A stretch of 5,625 bases of DNA from Pseudomonadota bacterium (lineage in GTDB: Bacteria; Pseudomonadota; Alphaproteobacteria; Rhizobiales; Rhizobiaceae), in the NCBI GenBank assembly GCA_003242525.1, contig QGUU01000187.1, forward strand, positions 1 to 5,625. The letters are read 5' to 3'. Positions 1-5,625 of this stretch are shown piece after piece. Made by a program: the position numbers and the translations under genes. The notes under the pieces are model-generated. The model worked only from the letters and a program-made list of their open reading frames with translations, did no database searches and was not told where the DNA came from. Position 1 is the stretch's first letter, and each line of letters begins with the position of its first letter.

Positions 1-418
1 ACCGGAGATCGAGGCGTTCGATACAGGCCATCTCTGGTTCGCCAAGGAACTGGTGAAGGAAGGCGTGCTCAAGCCGGACGTCCTGGTGCAGCTGTGCATG
101 GGCGTGCCGTGGGGTGCGCCCGACGATCTCAACACCTTCATGGCCATGGTCAACAACGTACCGTCCGACTGGACTTTCTCGGCCTTTTCGCTCGGCCGCA
201 ACCAGATGGCCTATGTTGCCGCAGCTGTCCTTGCCGGCGGGAATGTCCGCGTCGGGCTGGAGGACAATCTCTGGCTGGAGAAGGGCGTTCTCGCCACCAA
301 TGCGCAACTGGTGGAGCGCGCGGTTACCATCGTGTCCAACATGGGTGCGAGGGTCATCGGCCCTGAAGAGGTGCGCAAGAAGCTCAATCTCACCAAGCGC
401 GCCCCGCTGGCGGCGTAA
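1..418 (+). CDS. Beta-keto acid cleavage enzyme (BKACE, DUF849 family), 3' part; probable 3-dehydrocarnitine cleavage
   Basis: Only the last 138 residues are visible; the reading frame enters at base 2 and the start lies upstream of the window. Family members are usually about 270-310 residues, so roughly half is missing. The segment VRVGLEDN (bases 245-268) is the signature near the C-terminus of this TIM-barrel family. By alignment to the characterised 3-keto-5-aminohexanoate cleavage enzyme, its Arg (248-250), Glu (260-262) and Asp (263-265) match the substrate-binding Arg226, the zinc ligand Glu230 and the catalytic Asp231. The following NAQLVERA stretch is also family-typical. These enzymes are cytoplasmic and condense a beta-keto acid with acetyl-CoA to give a new CoA thioester and acetoacetate. 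Standing 26 bases before an L-carnitine dehydrogenase, it most likely acts on 3-dehydrocarnitine and yields betainyl-CoA. Family is seen directly; substrate is inferred from context. The gene ends in tandem in-frame stops, TAA TAA (416-421). Confidence 0.9.
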   Translation, partial: PEIEAFDTGHLWFAKELVKEGVLKPDVLVQLCMGVPWGAPDDLNTFMAMVNNVPSDWTFSAFSLGRNQMAYVAAAVLAGGNVRVGLEDNLWLEKGVLATNAQLVERAVTIVSNMGARVIGPEEVRKKLNLTKRAPLAA

Positions 419-430
419 TAAGGGTCTCCA

Positions 431-438
431 GGGAGGGG
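431..438 (+). promoter_or_regulatory. Strong ribosome binding site of lcdH
   Basis: The purine run GGGAGGGG ends six bases before the ATG at 445 and fits the anti-Shine-Dalgarno sequence well. It supports this ATG as the start. The 26-base gap leaves little room for a separate promoter, so lcdH is probably co-transcribed with the BKACE gene upstream. Confidence 0.7.
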
Positions 439-444
439 CACACA

Positions 445-1527
445 ATGACGATTTCCAAGGCGGCCGCCATAGGTGGTGGAGTCATCGGCGCGGGCTGGGT
501 CGCGCGCCTGCTCCTCAACGGCATAGACGTCTCGATCTTCGACCCGGACCCCGAGGCCGAGCGCAAGGTCGGCGAGGTGATGAAAGGCGCGCGCCGCGCC
601 TACAGGCAGATGCTGCCCGAGGGCCTGCCTAAGGAAGGCAAGCTCACCTTTGCCAAGACCATCGCCGAGGCGGTGGCGGATGCCGATCTCATTCAGGAAA
701 GCGTGCCCGAGCGGCTCGAACTCAAGCACAAGGTTCTGGCCGAGATTGATCTGCATGCCCCGGCCAACGCTATCGTCGGATCGTCAACCTCCGGCATCAA
801 GCCGTCCGACATGCAGGTGGCGATGAAGAAGCACCCCGAGCGGCTGGTCGTGGCGCATCCGTTCAACCCGGTCTACCTGCTGCCCCTGGTGGAGATCGTC
901 GGCGGCGAACAGACCTTCCCCGAAGCCATCGAGGTAGCCAAGGAACTCTATTCATCCATCGGCATGAAGCCGGTCGTCATCCGCAAGGAAATCGAGGCCT
1001 TCGTCGGCGATCGCCTTCTGGAGGCAGCCTGGCGCGAGGCGCTGTGGCTCATCAAGGACGGCATTTGCACCGTCGAGGAACTCGACGACATCATGCGCTA
1101 CAGCTTTGGTCTGCGCTGGGCGCAGATGGGCATGTTCCAGGTCTATCGCATCGCCGGCGGCGAGGCAGGCATGCGCCACTTCATGGCGCAGTTCGGGCCC
1201 TGCCTGAAATGGCCGTGGACCAAGCTGATGGATGTCCCGGAATTCAATGACGAGCTGGTGGAACTGATTGCGACCCAGTCCGACGAGCAGTCTTCGAAAT
1301 GGTCGATCCGAGAGCTGGAAAAGATCCGCGACGAGAATCTTGTCGCCATCATGGACGTGCTTTCGAAAACCAACGGGGGCAAGGGCTGGGGCGCAGGCAC
1401 GCTCCACAAGGACTATGTGAAGCGGCTTGGCAAGCTGGCCAAGAAGCCGGTGTCGCAAGCAGCTGCCAAGGCAAAAGCCACCAAGCCGGTGAAGAAGGCG
1501 GCAAGGGCCGCCGGGAAGAAAGGCTGA
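445..1527 (+). CDS. lcdH: L-carnitine dehydrogenase (3-hydroxyacyl-CoA dehydrogenase fold), unfused form with basic tail
   Basis: It oxidises L-carnitine to 3-dehydrocarnitine with NAD+ in the cytoplasm. The 360-residue protein opens with a Rossmann fold: the dinucleotide loop GGGVIGAG is at 10-17, and Asp33 at the end of the second strand favours NAD over NADP. The catalytic region follows, with SSTSG at 113-117, His138 in HPFNP (138-142) and Glu150, matching the Ser, His and Glu of 3-hydroxyacyl-CoA dehydrogenases. The helical C-terminal domain (about 184-325) begins EAFVGDRLLEA and contains MRYSFGLRWAQMG and FGPCLKWPWTK, which I recognise from rhizobial carnitine dehydrogenases. Asp189 stands where the classical enzymes have a conserved Asn. 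Some rhizobial homologues continue into a betainyl-CoA thioesterase domain; this one instead ends in a basic tail (326-360). The start has a strong ribosome binding site. Neighbouring BKACE and CaiD genes support the carnitine assignment over a generic hydroxyacyl-CoA dehydrogenase. Confidence 0.9.
   Translation: MTISKAAAIGGGVIGAGWVARLLLNGIDVSIFDPDPEAERKVGEVMKGARRAYRQMLPEGLPKEGKLTFAKTIAEAVADADLIQESVPERLELKHKVLAEIDLHAPANAIVGSSTSGIKPSDMQVAMKKHPERLVVAHPFNPVYLLPLVEIVGGEQTFPEAIEVAKELYSSIGMKPVVIRKEIEAFVGDRLLEAAWREALWLIKDGICTVEELDDIMRYSFGLRWAQMGMFQVYRIAGGEAGMRHFMAQFGPCLKWPWTKLMDVPEFNDELVELIATQSDEQSSKWSIRELEKIRDENLVAIMDVLSKTNGGKGWGAGTLHKDYVKRLGKLAKKPVSQAAAKAKATKPVKKAARAAGKKG
1420..1524 (+). other. 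Histone-H1-like Lys/Ala-rich C-terminal tail of LcdH (residues 326-360)
   Basis: The last 35 residues hold 11 Lys, 2 Arg and 10 Ala and no acidic residue, with short repeats such as KAKATKP and KKAARAA. This composition differs sharply from the folded enzyme before it and is probably disordered. Similar tails occur at the ends of many unrelated alphaproteobacterial proteins and of histone-H1-like proteins. It occupies the place where fused homologues carry a thioesterase domain. Possible roles are nucleic-acid or polyanion binding, electrostatic tethering, or none; the sequence does not decide. Confidence 0.75.
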
Positions 1528-1583
1528 TCTTCCAGGCCGACTGGTCTCGTCAACACTGGCGACCGTCCGCGATGATCTTCCAG
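1525..1583 (+). repeat. 11-base direct repeat across the lcdH stop codon and the following gap
   Basis: TGATCTTCCAG occurs at 1525-1535, where its first three bases are the lcdH stop codon, and again at 1573-1583, 48 bases later. An exact 11-base match within a 105-base gap is more than expected by chance. It may be a pair of regulator sites or a trace of local duplication; no function is shown. Confidence 0.5.
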
Positions 1584-1592
1584 CCGGTGTTG
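1551..1592 (+). promoter_or_regulatory. Inverted repeat (possible stem-loop) between lcdH and the acyl-CoA dehydrogenase gene
   Basis: CAACACTGGC (1551-1560) pairs with GCCGGTGTTG (1583-1592) over ten base pairs, one of them G-T, around a 22-base loop. No run of T follows, so it is not a convincing intrinsic terminator. It lies in the only sizeable gap of the window and could be an mRNA stability element, an attenuator, or an operator for a dimeric regulator. I could not identify convincing -35 and -10 boxes in the gap. Confidence 0.4.
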
Positions 1593-1632
1593 CCTTGGCC
1601 ACCGGCGGAACGGGTTTGACAGGGAGCTTACG

Positions 1633-2796
1633 ATGAATTTCGGTCTGACCGAGGAGCAACAGGCGATCGTCAACACGACGCGCAGCTTCGTTGAGAATGA
1701 ACTCTATCCGCATGAGCAGGAAGTTGAGCGCACCGGCGTTCTGCGCAAGGATTTGCTGGAGGAGATCAAGGCAAAGGCGATATCAGCCGGACTCTATGCA
1801 GCCAACATGCCGGCCGAGGTTGGCGGAGCGGGCCTCGATACAGTGACCTGGCTGCTCTACGAGAAGGAACTCGGCCGCGCCAACTATGCACTGCACTGGA
1901 ACTGCGTGGCGCGCCCCTCCAACATCCTTCTCGCCGGCACGGACGAGCAGAAGGAAAAATATCTGTACCCCTGCGTGCGAGGTGAGAAGTCCGACTGCCT
2001 TGCGATGACCGAGCCGGGCGCCGGCTCGGACCTGCGCGGCATGCAGGCAACCGCCGTGCAGGACGGCGACGACTGGATTCTCAACGGCACGAAGCATTTC
2101 ATTTCCCATGCCGACCATGCCGATTTCGCAATCGTGTTCATGGCATCGGGGGAGGAGGACACTCCGCGCGGCAAGCGGAAGAAGATCACGGCCTTCTTCG
2201 TCGACAAGGGAACCAAGGGCTTCACCGTGCGTGAGGGTTACCGGAACGTCTCGCATCGGGGCTACAACAACTCGATCCTGGAATTCGATGACTGTCGCCT
2301 GCCGAAGGAGCAGGTCCTGGGTGAGGTGCACAAGGGCTTCGAAGTAGCCAACACCTGGCTGGGCGCCACGCGCCTGCAGGTCGGTGCCACCTGCCTCGGC
2401 CGGGCCGAGCGTGCGCTGGATCACGCCATCCAGTATGCGGCGGAGCGCCGCCAGTTCGGCCAGCAGATCGGCAAGTTCCAGGGCGTATCTTTCAAGCTTG
2501 CCGACATGGCCACCGAGCTCAAGGCCGCGAACCTTTTAGTGTTCGAGGCAGGCTGGAAATACGACCAGGGTACCGTCACCGACGAGGACATGGCCATGGC
2601 GAAGCTCAAGGCCACCGAGGTTCTCGCCTTCATTGCCGACGAGGCAATCCAGATTCACGGCGGCATGGGCCTTATGGACGACCTTCCGCTGGAGCGCATC
2701 TGGCGTGACGCCCGCGTCGAACGCATCTGGGAAGGCACTTCGGAAATCCAGCGGCACATCATTAGCCGCGCCCTGCTGCGCGCCGTGGGTGGTTGA
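1633..2796 (+). CDS. Acyl-CoA dehydrogenase, probable gamma-butyrobetainyl-CoA dehydrogenase
   Basis: This is a complete FAD-dependent acyl-CoA dehydrogenase of 387 residues, the usual family length. The N-terminal helical domain covers about 1-118. The flavin signature AMTEPGAGSDL is at 124-134 and starts the beta-barrel middle domain (to about 225). The C-terminal helical domain has RRQFGQQIGKFQ at 272-283, QIHGGMGL at 340-347 and the catalytic-base motif WEGTSEIQ, with Glu367 placed as in medium-chain acyl-CoA dehydrogenases. It should therefore abstract an alpha proton and form a 2,3-enoyl-CoA, passing electrons to electron-transfer flavoprotein. In this cluster the likely substrate is gamma-butyrobetainyl-CoA and the product crotonobetainyl-CoA, which the CaiD homologue can hydrate. 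AGGGAG at 1621-1626, six bases before the ATG, supports the start. The family is certain; the substrate is inferred, and another short-chain acyl-CoA remains possible. Confidence 0.9.
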   Translation: MNFGLTEEQQAIVNTTRSFVENELYPHEQEVERTGVLRKDLLEEIKAKAISAGLYAANMPAEVGGAGLDTVTWLLYEKELGRANYALHWNCVARPSNILLAGTDEQKEKYLYPCVRGEKSDCLAMTEPGAGSDLRGMQATAVQDGDDWILNGTKHFISHADHADFAIVFMASGEEDTPRGKRKKITAFFVDKGTKGFTVREGYRNVSHRGYNNSILEFDDCRLPKEQVLGEVHKGFEVANTWLGATRLQVGATCLGRAERALDHAIQYAAERRQFGQQIGKFQGVSFKLADMATELKAANLLVFEAGWKYDQGTVTDEDMAMAKLKATEVLAFIADEAIQIHGGMGLMDDLPLERIWRDARVERIWEGTSEIQRHIISRALLRAVGG

Positions 2797-2798
2797 CC

Positions 2799-4895
2799 AT
2801 GCATCGTCTCGACCGCCTACTACGCCCGGCTTCCGTGGCCGTCATCGGCGGCGGCGCCTTCGGCACCAACGTCGTCGAACAATGTCTGAAAATGGGATAT
2901 TCCGGTGCCCTGTGGCCGGTGCATCCCAGCCGTGCGGAAGTACATGGCGTCCCCGCGTTCAAGTCGATAGCCGATCTTCCGTCTGCCCCGGATGCAGCAT
3001 TCGTGGCTGTCAATCGCAATGTTACCATCGACGTCATCCGCCAGCTTTCCGAACTGGGAGCGGGTGGAGCGATCTGCTTTGCCGCCGGCTTCCGGGAGAC
3101 GGGAAGCTATGATGCAGACGGCGAGCGGTTACAGGCCGAACTTGTCTCGGCAGCCGGTTCGATGCCGATCATCGGCCCCAACTGCTATGGGCTCATCAAC
3201 TATGCCGATGGCGCCCTGTTATGGCCGGACCAGCATGGTGGTCGGAGATTGGGGGACGGCGAGCGTGGCGTCGCCATCATCACGCAGTCCTCGAACATTG
3301 CCTGCAATCTTACCATGCAGCAGCGCGGCCTGCCCGTGGCGTTCCTGATGACGGCGGGTAACCAGGCGCAGACAGGCCTTTCCGAAATGGCACTGGGCCT
3401 GATCGAGGACGACAGGGTCACTGCGCTCGGACTGCACATTGAAGGCTTCGACTCGGTCGCAGGGTTCGAACGCCTGGCCAGCCGCGCCCGGGAACTGCGC
3501 AAGCCCATCATTGCTATGAAGGTGGGCCGCTCGGAACAGGCTCGCGCCGCCACCATCTCGCACACTGCCTCGCTTGCCGGTTCTGACGCGGGCTCAGAGG
3601 CTTTCCTCAGGCGCCTTGGCATCGCGCGTGTCCATTCCATTCCCTCCTTCCTGGAAACGCTGAAACTTCTTCACGTGCTGGGGCCGCTGCCGGGCGGAAG
3701 GCTGTCTTCCATGAGCTGTTCGGGGGGCGAAGCCTCCGTCATGGCCGATACAGCCGAAGGTCGCCGCACTGTCGGTTTCCCTGCCTTGACCGAAGAGCAT
3801 GTTGCCCGCGTCCAGCAGGCGCTGGGGCCCTTGGTCGCCGTGGCCAATCCGCTCGACTACAACACCTTCATCTGGAACAATCTTCCGGCCATGACGGAGG
3901 CATTCGGCGCCTTCGTTTCCGGCGGCTTCGACCTCAATATGCTGGTGCTGGACTTTCCTCGCACCGACCGCTGCTCAGATGCAGATTGGTGGACCGCAGT
4001 CGATGCTTTCGACGCGGCGCTCAAGGCCAATGCAGCCAGGGGAGCCGTCGTAGCCTCCATGTTGGAGAATCTGCCGGAAGCGCATTCTGCCGAATTGCTC
4101 AAGCGCGGCATCGTGCCCATCCACGGAATTGTCGAGGCTTTCGACGCGGCTGAGGCTGCAGCTTTCATAGGCGCGGCGTGGGAGCGCCCGGCGGCTCCTT
4201 CTCTGCGGAATGCGCCGCCGGACGTTTCCCGTCCGGCGCTGTCGGCAAGGAGCCATGGCGCGCGGCCTGACGAAGCCTCGGCCAAGGCCATGCTGGCCGA
4301 GGCGGGCTTGCCCGTGCCGCCGGGCAGGCGTGCCGCCAGCGCTGAGGAAGCTGTCGCTGCTGCTGAAAGCCTGGGCTTTCCGGTGGCGCTGAAGGCGCTG
4401 GGTGTTGCCCACAAGTCAGAGGCGGGGGCGGTGCGACTCAACCTCGGCTCGGCAGACGATGTATGTCGGGCCGCTCAAGCTATGCTGCCGCTCGGCACCG
4501 GCCTCTATGTCGAGAAGATGGTGTCTGGAGGCGTCGCGGAATTGATCGTGGGCGTCACTCGGGACCCAGTTTTCGGTCCGACCATGACCCTGGGCAGCGG
4601 CGGGGTTCTTGTTGAGTTGCTGCAGGACAGTGCAACACTGCTTCTGCCGGCCACCCGCGAAGAGATCGAGGCCGCTCTGCGCTCGCTGAAGCTGTTTCCG
4701 CTGCTGGATGGCTATCGCGGCCGGCCGAAAGGCGACCTTGCCGCGGCAATACAGGCAGTGGAAGGCATTGGTGCCTTTATCGCCTCTCATGCCGATTGCA
4801 TCGAGGAACTCGACATAAATCCGCTGATTGTCTGCAGGCAAGGCGAGGGCGTCTGGGTCGCCGATGCCTTGCTGGTAGGAAGGGAGAGATCATGA
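2799..4895 (+). CDS. NDP-forming acyl-CoA synthetase (fused alpha-beta), probable betaine-CoA ligase
   Basis: The protein (698 residues from this ATG) joins both subunits of the ADP/GDP-forming acetyl-CoA synthetase type. A CoA-binding Rossmann domain comes first, with GGGAFG at 17-22 and the GPNC motif at 126-129. The succinyl-CoA-ligase-like domains (about 145-460) include SHTASLAG at 254-261, whose His255 matches the phosphorylated histidine of the alpha subunit. A Pro/Ala/Arg-rich linker (about 465-488) leads to an ATP-grasp domain (about 490-698), with His538 in VAHKSEAG at the second phosphohistidine position and the DINPL metal-site motif at 672-676. All catalytic landmarks look intact. 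It would form an acyl-CoA from acid, CoA and ATP via phosphohistidine, and the reaction is reversible. Context suggests gamma-butyrobetaine, crotonobetaine or carnitine as substrate. A TTG at 2793 would overlap the upstream gene by four bases, but the ATG at 2799, with GGGTGG at 2787-2792, is the better start. Confidence 0.88.
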   Translation: MHRLDRLLRPASVAVIGGGAFGTNVVEQCLKMGYSGALWPVHPSRAEVHGVPAFKSIADLPSAPDAAFVAVNRNVTIDVIRQLSELGAGGAICFAAGFRETGSYDADGERLQAELVSAAGSMPIIGPNCYGLINYADGALLWPDQHGGRRLGDGERGVAIITQSSNIACNLTMQQRGLPVAFLMTAGNQAQTGLSEMALGLIEDDRVTALGLHIEGFDSVAGFERLASRARELRKPIIAMKVGRSEQARAATISHTASLAGSDAGSEAFLRRLGIARVHSIPSFLETLKLLHVLGPLPGGRLSSMSCSGGEASVMADTAEGRRTVGFPALTEEHVARVQQALGPLVAVANPLDYNTFIWNNLPAMTEAFGAFVSGGFDLNMLVLDFPRTDRCSDADWWTAVDAFDAALKANAARGAVVASMLENLPEAHSAELLKRGIVPIHGIVEAFDAAEAAAFIGAAWERPAAPSLRNAPPDVSRPALSARSHGARPDEASAKAMLAEAGLPVPPGRRAASAEEAVAAAESLGFPVALKALGVAHKSEAGAVRLNLGSADDVCRAAQAMLPLGTGLYVEKMVSGGVAELIVGVTRDPVFGPTMTLGSGGVLVELLQDSATLLLPATREEIEAALRSLKLFPLLDGYRGRPKGDLAAAIQAVEGIGAFIASHADCIEELDINPLIVCRQGEGVWVADALLVGRERS
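4216..4238 (+). other. Perfect 9-base GC-rich hairpin inside the synthetase gene at the domain linker
   Basis: CGCCGGACG (4216-4224) and CGTCCGGCG (4230-4238) are exact complements around a five-base loop. The hairpin falls in codons 473-480, in the linker before the ATP-grasp domain. No T-run follows, so it is not a terminator. It may slow ribosomes between domains or may simply reflect GC-rich codons. Confidence 0.4.
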
Positions 4896-5625
4896 GCGAC
4901 GTCATCACCACCCGCCGCGAGGGCGGCATTTTCGAGGTCACGCTTGATCGACCGAAGGCCAATGCCATCGACCTGAAGACCTCACGCCTGATGGGAGAAA
5001 CCTTCAAGGCATTCCGTGACGATCCGGACCTGCGCGTCGCCATCGTCAAGACCGCCGGCGACAAGTTCTTCTGCGCGGGATGGGATCTGAAGGCTGCGGC
5101 TGCCGGGGACGCGGTGGACGGCGACTACGGCGTTGGCGGCTTCGGCGGCCTTCAGGAACTGCGCGACATGAACAAGCCGGTCATCGCCTGCGTCAACGGC
5201 ATGGCGGTGGGTGGCGGCTTCGAATTGGCGCTGTCCTGCGATCTCATCTATGCCTCTGAACACTCCTCCTTCGCCCTGCCGGAAATCCGCGCAGGCACGC
5301 TGGCCGACGCAGCGACGATCAAGCTGCCAAAGCGCATTCCCTACCATGTGGCGATGGATCTGCTGTTTACCGGCCGCTGGATGGATGCGCAGGAAGCGCA
5401 TCGCTGGGGTCTCGTCAACGAGGTATTGCCCAAGGAAAAGCTGGAGGACCGTGTGTGGGAGATCGCCCGCCTGCTGGAAAGCGGCCCGCCGCTGGTCTTC
5501 GCCGCCATCAAGGAGGTCGCGCGCGAGGCCGAGGGTTCGAAGTTCCAGGACATCATGAACCGCGTTACCCGTCGCCAGCTCGCAACCGTCGACACGCTTT
5601 ACGGTTCGGAAGACAATCTGGAGGG
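4892..5625 (+). CDS. caiD: Carnitinyl-CoA dehydratase / crotonobetainyl-CoA hydratase (crotonase family), 3' truncated by window
   Basis: It interconverts crotonobetainyl-CoA and L-carnitinyl-CoA. The visible 244 residues align without gaps over most of their length to E. coli CaiD (261 residues) as I remember it, so only about 15-20 residues should lie beyond the window. Shared blocks include DRPKANAID (19-27), the CoA-binding segment FFCAGWDLKAAA (59-70) and GGGFELAL (107-114), which forms the oxyanion hole. Glu111 and Glu131 (in FALPE) fall at the same numbers as the two catalytic glutamates of E. coli CaiD. After Glu131 the loop reads AGTLADAAT, where the E. coli protein has a PDSGG-type turn. 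The ATG overlaps the synthetase stop codon as ATGA (4892-4895), with an AGGA/AGGGAGAG ribosome binding site at 4877-4888, which indicates translational coupling. In an aerobic catabolic operon the hydration direction is expected. The similarity favours CaiD over a general enoyl-CoA hydratase. Confidence 0.9.
   Translation, partial: MSDVITTRREGGIFEVTLDRPKANAIDLKTSRLMGETFKAFRDDPDLRVAIVKTAGDKFFCAGWDLKAAAAGDAVDGDYGVGGFGGLQELRDMNKPVIACVNGMAVGGGFELALSCDLIYASEHSSFALPEIRAGTLADAATIKLPKRIPYHVAMDLLFTGRWMDAQEAHRWGLVNEVLPKEKLEDRVWEIARLLESGPPLVFAAIKEVAREAEGSKFQDIMNRVTRRQLATVDTLYGSEDNLE

Noticed and set aside
114..632. Plus-strand open frame spanning the BKACE-lcdH junction in a third frame
   Set aside because: It overlaps two real genes, is rich in Arg, Pro and Ser, and resembles no protein family.
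1551..1632. Intrinsic terminator after lcdH
   Set aside because: The inverted repeat has a 22-base loop and no T-run after it, so the evidence for termination is weak.
952..1713. Long open frame on the minus strand (253 codons) opposite lcdH
   Set aside because: It lies opposite a well-supported gene, its protein has no recognisable family pattern, and long antisense frames are expected in GC-rich coding DNA.
1783..2424. Minus-strand open frame (213 codons) opposite the acyl-CoA dehydrogenase gene
   Set aside because: The plus-strand frame carries all family motifs; the antisense product has low-complexity, shadow-like composition.
2793..2798. TTG at 2793 as start of the synthetase with a four-base overlap
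   Set aside because: An ATG lies two codons downstream with a GGGTGG element at suitable spacing, and the domain begins just after it; the extra residues add nothing.
4275..4303. 9-base inverted repeat within the synthetase ATP-grasp start
   Set aside because: It is explained by Ala/Glu codons (GCC, GAG, GCG) in GC-rich coding sequence; not listed as a feature.
1..5625. Mobile element, CRISPR array, tRNA or prophage signals
   Set aside because: No transposase, integrase, regularly spaced repeats, tRNA-like cloverleaf or terminal inverted repeats could be found by eye; the region is continuous metabolic coding sequence.

Overview
The window is one stretch of a GC-rich, tightly packed bacterial operon, with every gene on the + strand. 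It has five coding regions in order: the 3' end of a beta-keto acid cleavage enzyme (BKACE/DUF849 family), an L-carnitine dehydrogenase, an acyl-CoA dehydrogenase, a fused NDP-forming acyl-CoA synthetase, and a CaiD-type carnitinyl-CoA dehydratase cut off by the window end. Protein style, GC bias and gene content suggest an alphaproteobacterium of the Hyphomicrobiales (rhizobial type). That placement rests on remembered family resemblance, not on a search.

Layout: BKACE 3' part (1-418, tandem TAA TAA stop), a 26-base gap with a strong ribosome binding site, lcdH (445-1527), a 105-base gap that holds an inverted repeat and an 11-base direct repeat, the acyl-CoA dehydrogenase (1633-2796), a near-zero junction, the acyl-CoA synthetase (2799-4895), a 4-base ATGA overlap, and caiD (4892 to the window end). 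I see no RNA genes, mobile elements, CRISPR arrays or prophage genes. No stretch over 300 bases lacks a gene.

Read as a pathway, the genes fit aerobic breakdown of gamma-butyrobetaine, crotonobetaine and L-carnitine to glycine betaine. The synthetase would make the CoA thioester, the acyl-CoA dehydrogenase would form crotonobetainyl-CoA, and CaiD would hydrate it to L-carnitinyl-CoA. After CoA release, LcdH oxidises L-carnitine to 3-dehydrocarnitine, and the BKACE condenses this with acetyl-CoA to give betainyl-CoA and acetoacetate. No CoA-transferase or thioesterase is visible for releasing L-carnitine or glycine betaine, so it must lie outside the window or be replaced by another activity.

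The most unusual points are an LcdH that ends in a lysine/alanine-rich, histone-H1-like tail instead of the fused thioesterase domain known from some rhizobial homologues, the use of an NDP-forming synthetase in place of a CaiC/CaiB-type system, and the structured gap before the acyl-CoA dehydrogenase. Most of the window is a recognisable catabolic operon; I do not see a wholly unknown system.
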